Positions 43,964 through 55,540 of a stretch of 64,000 bases of DNA are shown piece by piece. Position 1 is the first letter of the stretch. The number at the start of each line of letters is the position of its first letter. The translations under genes were made by a program, and so were the position numbers. Source of the stretch: Aristolochia californica (taxonomy: Eukaryota; Streptophyta; Magnoliopsida; Piperales; Aristolochiaceae); the NCBI GenBank assembly GCA_029961685.1, contig JARWKL010000010.1:22542067-22606066 (forward strand), in the 5' to 3' direction. The notes beneath the pieces are model-generated. The model did no database searches and was not told the DNA's origin. It saw nothing but the letters and a program-made list of their open reading frames with translations.

Positions 43964-44494
43964 TCATAAGGCACTGTTGGTTCTACTCTCAGAACTATCA
44001 ACAATGTTTTCAGTTGTGGCATTGTTGGCAGCACTGGTTTCTGTAGTGCCACAACAGCAACACAAAAAAAATTTGTGGAAGAACCCAAGTGCTGCAAAAC
44101 CAACAGTTTCCTTCAGTTTTCTCTCCTGAATCCTTCCATCTAAGTTAGAAGTACCAACATTTGCATCTTGTAGGAGTTTTTCTTTACATACAGCATCTAT
44201 CAAAATTGAATATATAACAACAGAGGGAAGAACATTAATTTTCTCTAATGAATCAAACATCCTAAATGCTTGCACTAGACATCGCTCATGGCACAAACCA
44301 TTAATCATTGTATTATAAGTAACTATATTGGGATGGACCCCCTTGGCTCTCATCCTCTCACAGAGAACTAAAACCTCTTTAAGACATCCTTCGTTATAGA
44401 GCCCATCAACCACAATAGAGTAGACAATAACATCCAAAACCAATCCCATTTCTGCAGCTTCCAAGACAAGTTCTCCCTTGCCCGGTATGTGCAT
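43964..44494 (-). pseudogene. PPR fragment with ATG (176 codons) in X5
   Basis: Codons 1-105 hold about three P-type pentatricopeptide repeats: DVIVYSIVVDGLYNEGCL, NIVTYNTMINGLCHERCLVQ, SVVIYSILIDAVCKEKLL. Host PPR proteins bind organellar RNA. Here only a few repeats remain, there is no targeting peptide, and codons about 120-176 are unrelated (GFFHKFF, which also occurs as GFFHKLL in X4). A captured piece, not a gene. Confidence 0.8.
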
Positions 44495-44789
44495 ACAAGA
44501 TTGTTGTCAGAGCGCTTAAACTTCCCTCACCCCTATAATTTAGAAACTGAAGAGCTCCATTTATGTTTTGTTTGAGGATTAAATAGTAGGAACTAGTTGT
44601 CACTAGTACGCCTCTTCTCCTCATTACAAGGTAAACATCGCATCATTATACAACAAACCAAGTTTCTCATAATCTAATTGTTCAATCCAGTGAAGCAACT
44701 TGAAGATACCCTCTTCACCACCTTCATTAAACTTGGCATCCATCAATTTCATATAAATAAAATCATGCAATGGCAACCCATTTTTTTAG

Positions 44790-45677
44790 TTAAAAAAATA
44801 GGGCAGCTGCCATTTCCACCATACCTTCTCTGCAGAGCACTCCAATGAGGAAGTCATAACCAGTAGACCCAGATGATCCCAACGAAGTCTTTTTGTGCTC
44901 ATCAAATATCTCCTCTGGATTAGTGCCAACCCGTCTATCTAATGGAGCCCCTTTCTGCAATGTAATAGCAGCAGCTAGTGGACAATTCGTCCTACTGTCC
45001 AACCCAACCACAGAAAAATAATGCACTCCCCATACAATTATCTCAACCATTCCCTGAATACCCAACAAAATTTCATCACCATAATTCCCACCTCGTTGAA
45101 GAATTTTGACAAACAATGATCTAGCAGCATACATATCATCCAAAAAATTAAGCACAAAGTTGTGAGATGGACTGTTACTGTTGGAAAAAAAATGACTATG
45201 AATAGACACACTGTTACTATGTTCATCCACAACAATAGAATTCATCCCATGCAGCGGCTTCCCTTTAAACAATCCTTGAACAAAAACCGTATAGCTGAAT
45301 GCAATGGGAGATATACCATTGTTCTGCATTTTCTTGAAAATCCATTTTGCATCTTCAAACTTTAGTGCCTTGTAGAAGCCTTCCACAACAGTCATATAGA
45401 TTACAACTTCAGGGATTGTACCCTTTTCACGCATTAACCCAAAGAGCTTCATGGCTTCTTGAATCAAACCATCTTTGCATAGGCCATCTATCATTGCAAC
45501 GGCATTGGGAATGAGCCCCGTTTCTTTCATTTTCCTGAAAATCTCGTCAGCATCTTGAGGCGATGGATTCAGTGAGGCAGCTTCAAGTAGTTCAGATTCT
45601 TTGGTGGAATTTTCTTGGAGGGGATTTTCTGTCTTTTGGTCACAGTTTTTTTTCATTATCAAGTCTAAATAGATCAT
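44790..45677 (-). pseudogene. PPR fragment with ATG (295 codons) in X5
   Basis: Starts at ATG 45677. Codons about 40-155 contain P-type PPR units (DADEIFRKMKETGLIPNAV, LIQEAMKLFGLMREKGTIPE, FEDAKWIFKKMQNNGISP). The first unit is shortened. Codons 165-215 (FVLNFLDDMYAARSLFVKIL) resemble the X4 block NIVLYFLDEL, so this block moved between elements. The remainder is not recognised. Open for 888 bp. Confidence 0.8.
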
Positions 45678-46380
45678 AGTATTGATCTTGTGGCTCCCCC
45701 TTTCATTTCGTAAGGGTTCCTTGGGGTAAATGTGTTTCAGAATCCAATTTTTTTCGAAGTTTGTTTTCCACTGGGCTGTCGAGGTCGAGATTGATAGTGA
45801 GAAGTGTCATACGAAAGCCAAAGCCCACCGTAATTTTGTCCGACGGAGCCCCCTCTTTTTCAAGTGGCAAACATCAGCCCTTTGGGGCTTCGCTGCTTGG
45901 GGATTTTTTGAGACAGAGGGTTCTCGAATTTTTTGTGTCTTCTGTTCTGGGAAACGTTTTGTGTCCCGTGAGAAGGGGGTTGAAGCCGAACCCAAATCAG
46001 GATTTTTCAACGAGGGTTGTGCTGAATACCCTTCTGATTTCAGAATTTCTGAGTCCCCGATGTCAGATTTCCATGATCGGGATGACTCTGGAAATTTTTT
46101 CGTCTCTTGTTCAGGGAGAAAAAGTTGGTTCTTGCTGTGAGAAGGGTCCTTGCGTGGGACTTTTGCTCCGCGTCCTTTCTCTCTGCAGCCCCTTCACGCA
46201 TCGTTTCCATTCCCCTTTCGAGTATGTAGAATTTCTGCTTCATAATTGGGATTAGATCTAACTTTTGCATGATCTAAGTGAACCTTCTCTCATTTTCTGC
46301 CTGTGTCTCTTCGTGCGCATTCAGCCCTCTGATCAGCAACTCTCTTAACTCCCCATTGCTGGAATTCCCCATGTTATACA
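45678..46380 (-). other. X5 leader
   Basis: Short frames; 46270-46040 (HARTLLTARTNFFSLNKRRK) follows the primer site. Words such as CCCAGTGG and CCTTCTCACGGGA are shared with X1/X3. Confidence 0.55.
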
Positions 46381-46394
46381 GCTCTGATACTAGT

Positions 46395-46726
46395 TGTTAC
46401 AGTCCCAGATCTGACGTAGGGATTCGTATGGAGGAAGAAGAGACAGGCGAATATCAAGTCGAAGGAAAGCTTGAAAACCCTAGGTTATTTGAGGAGAACG
46501 CACACCACTGAGCTCGTTGAGGATAACTCAAAATCCTTGTTTACACTAAATCAATACTTGTTTTTTCTCATTACTCTTACCCCTTAAATAGGGTTCACCC
46601 TTACAAGGTTCAAGATAAATATTACAAAATACCCTCGTGGCCTATTAATTCTTTAACTGAAATAAAATAAACTAAATTAAAAAATTAATTAGTTAGACTC
46701 TTAATAATGTCATTGTGTGCATAACA
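46395..46726 (-). repeat. LTR-B, 5' LTR of X5 (332 bp)
   Basis: Minus TGTTATGCACACAATG to GGGACTGTAACA, with CCTATTTAAGGGGTAA near 46590. Confidence 0.87.
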
Positions 46727-47242
46727 AGAGTTTTGTTGGAAGATATAAGTTTGAGTATTAGATTTTATTTATTTTCTAGAAAAGTTATTTCTCGTAAAAA
46801 AAAAGTAGATTCTTATATTTTATGGGTTTCAAGGTTGTAGAAGTAATTTTAAGATTATTTTAATTAAAAAGAGGGAGATGATCTATAAACCTTAATCTCT
46901 CTTATCACTTCTTCATCCTTCAAATTCCAACATAGTATCAAATCATGTACTCTAAAGTTGGTCTGTGAGTTAGATTAACAATTGGCTCTAACCTTAGTTC
47001 TTAATTTGGATTATCATTTGTCATGTATTAGCTCGTATTTGTTTATCTCTTCTCCTTTATTTTTCTTCTATGTTTGAGTTCTTGTTTCTCTTTGCTTGCT
47101 ATCCCTTCAAATAACCAAAAAAAATTGTTGTTTCTCACAGGCATAGAGTGACTCAATCATCTTAAGGGAGATAATTTTGTGTCTTTGAATTTATGCATTT
47201 CTTCCTCCTTTGCCTTCTACATGTCCCCCAAATTGGCAACAA
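46727..47242. other. non-coding
   Basis: AT-rich, nothing recognised. Confidence 0.5.
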
Positions 47243-47841
47243 GGGGTGGTTAGTCAACAAACTGGAAATTTGATCTTCATCTTCATCTTCATCTTACGCA
47301 TCTACATGATCTTCATCTTCGAAATCTTCAAAATAGGGTGTTAGTGTGGACAAGTTCATCTTCATCTTCATCTTTGAAATTTAAAACCATTGATTTTATT
47401 AATTATAAAAAAATTTAATTAAACCAAGTGTTTAAGTTAACAATATTTTAATTACCACTATTAAATCACTAATACTATAGAGTAAATAAAAAATAAATAT
47501 GATTAATGAATAAAAAATTATTATATTAATAACATAAGATAGATTTTTCCATGGTATTAATTAATAATATATTTTGACAAAATTAAAAGTAATTAATTAA
47601 TCAAATGCATACTTTAATTAGATTTTATTTACCAGAAACTTAAATATGAAGTTTAATATAGTAATAAAATTGAACAAAAATAATAAATAAATACATATAC
47701 AACTTTATTAATAACCTAAAAAAAATTATTCTAATAACGAGTTCGTGCCTTTAATATTAAAATCATCAAGTTACAAGTTTAGTACATATAAACGACGCAT
47801 GTTCAAAAGTAATAAGATACAACCATCATTTATCGTTCCAC

Positions 47842-47945
47842 ATGGAAGTCGATATGGCATCTCAAAATTGTGTGGCTCTTGTGGATTCTAATGCACTCTG
47901 CCTCCGAAAGCATGTTACTTGGCTACCCACATCCTCAAGACCATC
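47842..47945 (-). pseudogene. Harbinger transposase C-terminus relic
   Basis: The minus frame reads RRQSALESTRATQF, stop, DAISTSMWND, matching the end of the transposase at 59140 (RRRALESTRAAQFQDAIATS). Only this tail survives; the upstream DDE region is gone. Confidence 0.75.
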
Positions 47946-47974
47946 ACAATCGTTGCTGTCTGTATACATTTTAC

Positions 47975-48170
47975 ATAAAATTGGACATGAGCTCTACATA
48001 AAATTAGGCATAACCTATATATTATACATGTATAAGATTGGGCATAACCTCTTCTTAAAATTGAGCATAATCTATGTATATAATTCATGTATAAAATTTG
48101 GCATAACCTCTATTTAAAATTGGACATAATCAATATACATAATACCTGCATAAACACTCCATAAAATTGT
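47975..48170. repeat. tandem GGCATAACCTC-type repeat
   Basis: Units of about 40 bp with ATAAAATTGGGCATAACCTC words, four or so copies. Two related words recur near 54290-54335. Confidence 0.7.
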
Positions 48171-48306
48171 CTATATATTCCATAAACACTCCATGAAATT
48201 GTTTATACACTCCATAAAATAGTCTAAACACTCCATACACTGCATAACATTATAAATAAACTCCATACAATAATCAAACACAACAAAATTAAATGAAATA
48301 TCACTA

Positions 48307-48522
48307 TCAATTTACAATCACCCAAATAAAAACTATAAATCCATTATAAATTTGCAAACTATAGTTGTTTCTCTTCATGCTAGTTGTTCCTTGCCCATTT
48401 CCTCCTATGAACTGATCTCCAAATCTTCCCCTTGATTGATCTTTCTCTTGTAGAGGAGTCAACTCCTTCAATACTGCAATTGTTACATCATCCGCATTGC
48501 CCTGACCTGCAAGTAAGAACAA
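48307..48522 (-). CDS. small unidentified frame in Harbinger remnant
   Basis: 71 codons (GNADDVTIAVLKELTPLQEK, then a Gly-rich GDQFIGGNGQG stretch). It could be a relic of the second (Myb-like) ORF of PIF elements by position, but no Myb motif is visible. Low support. Confidence 0.25.
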   Translation of the reverse strand: MFLLAGQGNADDVTIAVLKELTPLQEKDQSRGRFGDQFIGGNGQGTTSMKRNNYSLQIYNGFIVFIWVIVN

Positions 48523-49179
48523 CCAGAATAAATCTGTGATTATGGTAAAAAAAAAGGGTCAATTCTTTACTAGTTTACTTTTAACAATATAAAAATTCTG
48601 AATAGGGATATAAATATTGCCCTGATAAGACATTCTCAAGTAGGCCTCCGGACTCAAAAGTCTCCTACTCCAAAAAAATAAGATTGGAAAACAAAATCTT
48701 AGAACAGTGGTTGAAATGCCATTGGTCAACAAGTTCTTAACAATATCAAAAGTAGGATATATCAATCATAAGTAGTTGTTTATAAGGCAAATCAAATACA
48801 ACACTAAATTAATAATAAAAAAAATAGGGTTTAGACTTACCTTATAAAATTTGAGGAAAATCAAAGTCGAAGGGTTAAATTGAAACCACAAAAAAAGAAA
48901 ATACCATGTGGTGGATATGTATAACACCTGAATCTCCTCACTACATGGCAAAAACATTCTATTCTAAAACATTTCAAAATTAATTAAACTATTTTCACTA
49001 CTATATATGCACTAAACAATGAGAAAACACACATATCAAGTCCAAATTCACCGAAAACCACTGGTAGAGCCCCGTATAACTTCGCAGTCACTACGAACTG
49101 TACCTCGTCAGTGATGGGGGTCGGGTTTCGTTGGCTAATGGACGCCCGTGTACGCGACTCAGCCTAGTTTGAATTTGAC

Positions 49180-49720
49180 TAAAAAACCCCTAATAAAACC
49201 TAAACCATAAACCATCAAACCCTAAAACCAAACCCGATCACCTACTAAACTCTAAACCCTAAACACTAATTCCACAACAAAGTACCCTAAACCTTAGAAG
49301 CCCTAAACCCTAAACCCTACACCATAATTCCAAACCCTAAACCCAAAAAACCCTAGAGCTTAAAAACACAAAACTACCAAAACCTTAAAAACCCTAAACC
49401 ATCAAAACCTAAACCCTATCACCTATTAAACTCTAAACCCTAAACACTAATTCCAGAACTTAATACCTGAAAAGCCCTAAACCCTAAACCTTATACCCTA
49501 ATTCCATACCCTAAACCCAAAAAACCCTAGAGCTTAAAAACACAAAACCCCCAAAACCTTAAAAACCCTAAACCCCCTAAACCTTAAAAACCCTAATCCC
49601 TAAAATACCCTAAATCCTTAACCATAAACCATAAACCCTAATTACAGGACCCTTAAATACCGAGCACCAAACCCTAAAAATAATCCCTAAGATTAATCAA
49701 GAATTTAGACCCTAAACCGT
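49180..49720 (+). repeat. degenerate telomere-type repeats
   Basis: Dense AAACCCT/CCCTAAA words (plant telomere unit TTTAGGG on the minus strand) with two longer sub-blocks repeated at about 49235-49380 and 49420-49560 (ACTAATTCCA words). Confidence 0.85.
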
Positions 49721-49979
49721 AACCCTAAATCCCACAATTATGCACAAATAACCCAATTAGACACTGAAAATAAATTTAAATCAAATAAAACACTAATTTA
49801 ATGAAAAAAATTAGGGTTTAAGCATACCTTCTGAAATTTGGGAAAAACTGAAGCCGAAGGGTGAAATTGATGCCGAATGGGGAAATCGATGCCTAATCGA
49901 AGTAGAAATTAAGCAATCGATGCCCAAATGTCCAAAATCGAAATGGAAATTGGAAAATCGAACGAAATCGAAAGGTATT

Positions 49980-50300
49980 TTCGGGGGAAAGGAGATTAGC
50001 CAGAGAGAGAAGGGAGTGGGAGGCCGAAAGGGAGAAGAGAGGGAGAAGACAGAGAAGAAAGGGAGGTCGGGAGGGATAAGAGAGAGAGAAGCGATAGATA
50101 GTGAGTCCAGAGAAGAGAGGGAGTCACGGAGATGAGAGAGGGGGTGCGAGAGAGAGGGCGAGGCCAAGAGAAAATCGAGAAATGAGGTCGGAGATGAGAG
50201 AGGGGGTGCGAGAGAGAGGGTGAGGCCGAGAGAAAACCGAGAGATGAAGCCGGAGAGGAGAGGGAGCTGAGACGGTGGCCGGAGACGAAAATCCGATCGA
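49980..50300 (+). repeat. purine-rich GAGAGGG tract
   Basis: Strand-asymmetric GAGA-rich sequence with a duplicated unit (GAGATGAGAGAGGGGGTGCG at about 50130 and 50190). It creates spurious Ser-rich frames on the other strand. Confidence 0.75.
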
Positions 50301-50872
50301 TTTTATGGCAGCAAAACATCAGGGGCGTAGGGAGACAAGAGTGCGAGTACGGGAGAGAGGAAGAAAAAACAAGAAATGATGACATGTGATGGGGGGGGTG
50401 CGAGGAGAGAGAGGAAAAAAAACCAGCGTCGCGCATCCTTCAGCACAAAGAAGATCAAACAAGGCCTTCTTCGAGATGAAGAAAATTAAATCGTGGAGAT
50501 GAAGGACCCTTTCATCCCCTGCATCGAGATGAAGCTTCATCTGCACTCCACTAACCACTTCAAGTGTTTAAGGATATTATGCACTTGAAGATCATCTCAT
50601 CCTTTGAGTTGACTAACCCCCTAAGTCTTCCCAATAATCCACCGACCACACACCGGGTCCAAGCGCAGGCTTAGCGCTTAAATGCCAATTGTCCTGCGTT
50701 CTCAGAGATAGGCACACGCAAGGGCCGACCCGCCGTCACGTCCGCTCAATTTGTCCGAAACCCGTAAATTCTGCACTCATTGCGCGCCCGTGCACTTTAG
50801 CAGGACCCATCCAGTCGATTATATTGCCGGTCGGCGGTGTCTTCTTCCACTTACAGTCTCCACTCTCCAACG

Positions 50873-51490
50873 ATGGAAGGCGGCAGACGTCGCTTCTCTT
50901 ACTCCCATCGCTCCACTCTCTTTTACTCCCATAGTGACGGAAATACCCCTACAGAAACCACCGAAATCCCCGTTGACTCCCCGCTCGACCCTCCGATCCC
51001 CATCCCCGTCACTCTCCCCGCCTCCCTCCACTCAGCCGCCGCGGGCAAGATCCAGCGCGCCTATCGCTGCTACCGCATCCGAGCCCTACTCCGGACGATT
51101 GCCGCCGTGAATTCCGACTCCGACCGCCTCGAGCGGCTGATACAGAGCCAGGATACCGTCGACGCCGTTCGGAGCGACAGCCGAGAGCGGATCCGGCTGA
51201 ACGAAGGCCTCATGGCGCTGTTGCTGCGGCTCGACGCCGTGCCGGGAATCGACCCGGCGGTGCGGGAGAGGAGGCGAAAAGCTAGCCGGCGAATCGTCGC
51301 TTTGCAGGAGGTGCTCGACGCGGTGGCCGAGGAGAGGATTGAGGTTGCCGACGGGTTTCCGACGAGCTGGGAGGAGATTGTTAGAGGGCTCCAGAGCAAG
51401 GGTAAAGAACCAGAGGTTGAATACTTCGGTTACAGGTGTCTGGAGAGGCTCGGGCTTTGGTGGGATGGTGATGGTGTAAATATGATATAG
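50873..51490 (+). CDS. BAG-family co-chaperone with IQ motif (BAG5-type)
   Basis: 205 codons, no intron. Residues about 58-75 form an IQ calmodulin-binding motif (KIQRAYRCYRIRALLR). Residues about 76-152 form a BAG domain (AAVNSDSDRLERLIQSQDTV, RLNEGLMALLLRLDAVPGID, RRIVALQEVLDAV), which binds the Hsp70 ATPase domain. A Pro-rich segment precedes the IQ motif. Plant BAG5 (IQ plus BAG, about 200 residues, calmodulin- and Hsc70-binding, reported at mitochondria) has this layout. I chose ATG 50873 because MEGGRRRFSYS fits the short basic Ser/Arg N-terminus of such proteins; the frame is open 12 codons upstream without an ATG. GC content is much higher than in the flanking repeats. A neighbouring Harbinger end lies 250 bp upstream. 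Another single-BAG protein is the alternative. Confidence 0.9.
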   Translation: MEGGRRRFSYSHRSTLFYSHSDGNTPTETTEIPVDSPLDPPIPIPVTLPASLHSAAAGKIQRAYRCYRIRALLRTIAAVNSDSDRLERLIQSQDTVDAVRSDSRERIRLNEGLMALLLRLDAVPGIDPAVRERRRKASRRIVALQEVLDAVAEERIEVADGFPTSWEEIVRGLQSKGKEPEVEYFGYRCLERLGLWWDGDGVNMI

Positions 51491-51511
51491 ATTGAAGGGT
51501 AAGATAGTAAC

Positions 51512-51517
51512 AATAAA
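51512..51517 (+). terminator. possible poly(A) signal of the BAG gene
   Basis: AATAAA 22 bases after the stop codon. Confidence 0.4.
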
Positions 51518-52739
51518 ATATGAGATCATATAGATGTACTAAATTGTATCTAGTATTAGATCCTCCCAAATGAATGAGAATGTTGAGAAAAAAAAAAACT
51601 TGAAATCGTATATAGAAGTGTGAAACATGAAGACTTTATTTAGAAAATCTCTTAATGTTTGTTCTTAGTTGCATTTTTTAAGAAAATAAATAATGGTTTA
51701 TTATTCTAAGGTCAATTTACACATTATATACTAAATGATGTCAAATCCACAATTCATATATTAAAGATGTCCTATTTATAATTCATATTTTTATGACATA
51801 AATACTTATATGTTCAGCCTAAAACTATCTCACAACATAGGATTATAACAATGAATAACATAGTATTCCACTCTAATATAGTATTCCACTCCATAGTAAC
51901 ATATTCATTTTTAACATAATATTATAATAGTGCATGATATAGTTTCTATTATATAATAACATAATTATTTCTTCGAAAAAAGATGTCTTAAGTTATGCTA
52001 TAAACAAGGATGTATTTTTTGTAGTGGAACCTTATGCATTTTCATAATTCTTTATTATGAAATAGTTATAGACTAGAAATAGAAGCATTTTCATCCCAAA
52101 TAGGGGTGGTATCGAGTCGAGCTAAGCTTGAACCTGCATATGTTCGAGCTGGGCTTGATCTGAATACTTCGAACTCAAACTTGAGTTTCAATTCAACCTT
52201 GAGCCTAAAATTGGAATCGAACTCGAGCCAAGTTCGAGCTCCAACTTATATTTAAAACTTTTTTATAAAATACATATTAAATAAATTATACCCTCCTTAA
52301 GGTATATTGTTTCGAGTACAAAGATACTAGAGTAATAGCAAATATCACTGGGAAACTTGGCATAGTGATGGTGAAAATCCAAAAAGAAAGGGATGTAGAA
52401 GAATGAGCTTTCAAAAGCCCTTGCTTCCACAAACTTAAACCTTACTGAAGTGGAAAATCCAAATCCAAAGACTTAAACGTTCAGTCTTTAACACCTGTTA
52501 ACTATAGCACTAGCCCTAACTAAGAATCAAAAGACCAAGTCTCAAACTTAATTTTAAATACTTGTACGAAACTTACTTCAACGACCTGCCAACTTTGGAG
52601 CTATCATCGGGTGCTCCAAAGAAGAATTCAAAAATTACACACCAAACTAGGCTTATTTCCATGTTCATCACAAGTGAGTCATGTCCTTGAATCTCATGTC
52701 ATGAAATGCAGCAAATAAGATCTCCCCATAAAAAGTAAT
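51518..52739. other. non-coding
   Basis: AT-rich. 52105-52260 is a CGAGCTCGAGC-type repeat of the kind found at 53989-54160 and 54343-54500. No gene recognised. Confidence 0.5.
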
Positions 52740-53129
52740 TGTTGGAAGATGGGCTCAAGCCCTCAAACTCAAGGCAAGAAGATCACACGTCAAAGAAGAG
52801 GCATATGGGTAAAATATGATACTTTCAATAAAAATGACATAAAGGTATAAATACGTGTTAATTTTATGTCTTTTATTTTATCAAGTTGTAGCCCTAAAGG
52901 CATTGTAAAACTATAAATAAAGGCATTGGCTAAGAGGCAAAACATTGAAACCCTCTCCTCTTTTCCTAGAAATTCGTCCAGCCTCCCTCATTCTTGGTTG
53001 ATGCAATCCATCCTTTCCTTAATCCAAACTCTCTCCCTCTATGTCCTTCTTCTTTTCCTCCCCTTTCTCTCTTCTTCTTCTTCTTCCTCGTTGTTCTAAA
53101 GTTTTTCTCATAGGATCCTAAATTCTATA
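52740..53129 (+). repeat. copia 5' LTR (C4, same family as C3)
   Basis: TGTTGGAAGATGGGC to AAATTCTATA, TATA box CTATAAATAA at 52911-52920, then a CT-rich leader. Followed directly by a primer site, so it is a 5' LTR. The 3' LTR is not in the window. Confidence 0.82.
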
Positions 53130-53141
53130 TGGTATCAGATC
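53130..53141 (+). promoter_or_regulatory. C4 primer binding site
   Basis: TGGTATCAGATC, tRNA-iMet type. Confidence 0.8.
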
Positions 53142-55540
53142 AAGGAGTTTATGATCCCTCTTGATGAAGTAGTTATAAAATTTGTCCAAGAATTTGTTCA
53201 TAAATGGAGTTCAACTATGAAGAGATAAGTTAATTCTGGCCCTTATTTACATACTCCTTCTTTACGGGTTTTATTTTTCTTCTTGAATTCCAAATTACTT
53301 CAAGTCAAGATAATCTTCATATGAGACGTTGTGAAGATTTAACCTTTATGACTAATATGATGTTATAATCTTGATCTTCCTGTAGCTCCATTACAAGCTT
53401 AAGCAAAATCAATTGCTATTAGTGCCTTATCAATATTGATGGTTTGAGATTAAGTTACCTTTATGTAAATTGGATTAATTATCTTTGAGGTGGAATTCCA
53501 GCACAAGTTGTTGTAATTTTTCTCACTTGACATTGCTCATGGGAGTGTGTTATGTTGTTGTATGACCGTTATATGGTTAAAATTCCAGCACTTACTTATT
53601 TCTATTATCTTGCTGCTCTTTAACTTCAACAAGTGCCATTTTTTTTTACGTTGGAGTATTCCCATGAGTTGATGAAAATTTTGTTTTCGAGTGTCCTGCT
53701 TTGCCTCTAAATTTTCTCTAAATTGTTTGCTCTCGGTTTGTGTTGAAGTTTGGATTAAGGTATAAGAGGTTGCATCTATCCTCTCCTCTTTGTTTTTCTA
53801 TAAAAATATAAGAGGAATTGAGTGATGGCTGGTTCTTGTTCTCACTTGACAAAAACATAAATTCTTTGATGATTTGGTGTTTGCTCTCGTGAATTTTTTT
53901 TTCTTTTACCTCTATTGTTGGTGACTGATTTGGTCCATGGATTCTTCAAATTATATTGAGTAATTGTTATTTGAAGAAGGCCCTACATTTAGGGGTGGCA
54001 TCGAGCCAAGCCGATCTCGAACCTACCTATGTTTGAAGTCGAGTTTGATTTAAATATTTCGAACTTGAGCTCGAGCTGAGCCTAATCTAGAACCTAAAAT
54101 TGTTATCGAGCTTGAGCCCAATAATTTTAACCGAGTTCGAGTCGAACTCGAACTTTAACATTCATTTAGAACTTTTCAAAAAATACATGTCTCGATTTTG
54201 AGTTCCAACATACATTTAAAATATTTCAAAAAATACATGTTAAATAAATTATATATAAAAATATGCATGCATTTTACATAAAATATGGCATACATTTTAC
54301 ATAAAATTAGGCATGACCTCTACTTAAAATTGGGCATAACGGTGACATCGAATTGAGCTGAGCCCAAACCTTCCTATGTTCGAGCCGAGTTTGATTTAAA
54401 TATTTCAAACTCGAGATTGAGCCAACCCAAGCCTCGAGCCTAATAATTTTAATCGAGTTCAAGCTTGAGCTCTAGCCGAGTTCAAGTTTAACCTACATTT
54501 AATACTCTACATAAAATATATGTCAAATAAAATTAGACATACATTTTATAAAAAGAATGATATGGGAGGTTCGGGATTGAATCTTGATAATGGATTAGAA
54601 CGTACTAATATTAACCTATTTTACCCCAAATATTGTCTAGCTTATTTTGTAATTTTTGAATCTGGCATAAATTTACTATGGCCTTCTTAGTGCCCCTTGT
54701 TGAAAATTTATATTCTACGAAAAACTAGAAATATTTTTCCCATGATACATATTTCATAAAAAAAAACCTTTAAATAAAATCCTATTACTATTAGTGACTT
54801 ACTAGAAAATTACAAGAAATATTTTAAAATTTTCTCACGTTTTGCACGAAATAACATTTTTTATTAGATCGGCCCTTACTTAATATAAGGTAATTAAGTC
54901 TTATACAGTAGTTGATTATAGTTGAAGTTGATAAGAAAGAGACGTTAATATCAATTTTCCTTTAAAAAGGCCAATTAAACTTATCTAATAACATATAAAT
55001 CTGAATATATCTCACGTAAAGCACATTCTCCAGAAGAGTAAACAATTGAATATCGGGTTGGAGGTTAGACTCTTCTTTTCTCCTTTGAGTAAGTCTTCTT
55101 GACTTGCCCTGGAGTGAGTCTAGCTTTGGACTCCGGTGCGCCCACCTGACTCAACCAACTCGACCCAAGATTTGAAGAACCCATGTCAGAAAACCCTCGT
55201 TAAGCCACCTATTTTGGGTTCGTTTTTGCAAGTTTGGGCTCTTTAACTAATTTGGATTTAACTGGCGCATAACCATGGTTGAATTTTTTACACCAGAGTC
55301 AGGGCTTGGATCAGTGCTAAATTATTATATTAAAAAGAATATTAATCTTCCTGATTGTTATATCCATATCCGGGTCGATTGCCGGTCCATTTATGCCAAC
55401 TTTTTTACTGGGCAAACCTGATAGCGTATACTGGACAAACCTGATAGCGTATACTGGACGGTGTATAAAAACGGATCTAACGTCGACTCTCCCTTGGCAT
55501 CAGACAGCTGCTATCTATTTCTGGAAATTTCCTTTTTACT
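53142..55540. other. non-coding; truncated copia interior and GAGCTCGAG-type repeats
   Basis: No gag is readable after the C4 primer site. 53989-54160 and 54343-54500 are two copies of a repeat (GTGGCATCGAGCC and GAGCTCGAGC words). The rest shows nothing recognisable. Confidence 0.45.

Larger units (their letters stand above)
43063..46726 (-). mobile_element. gene-fragment LTR element X5 (5' part, minus strand)
   Basis: 5' LTR-B at 46395-46726, primer site TAGTATCAGAGC (46381-46392), a leader shared with X3/X4, then PPR pieces and unidentified coding-like pieces. No 3' LTR is seen, and the lower boundary is uncertain. Confidence 0.7.
47243..50621 (-). mobile_element. PIF/Harbinger element remnant
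   Basis: Ends GGGGTGGTTAGTCAAC (left) and, reversed, GGGGGTTAGTCAACTC (right) form short inverted repeats. Flanking triplets are CAA and TAA, the latter the Harbinger target type. It contains the decayed C-terminus of a transposase (47842-47945), a small frame, repeats and a purine-rich block. Assignment rests on the TIRs plus the transposase relic. Confidence 0.55.

Noticed and set aside
49811..50436. Ser-rich minus-strand frames as genes
   Set aside because: Produced by a GAGA-rich tract; no conserved motif.
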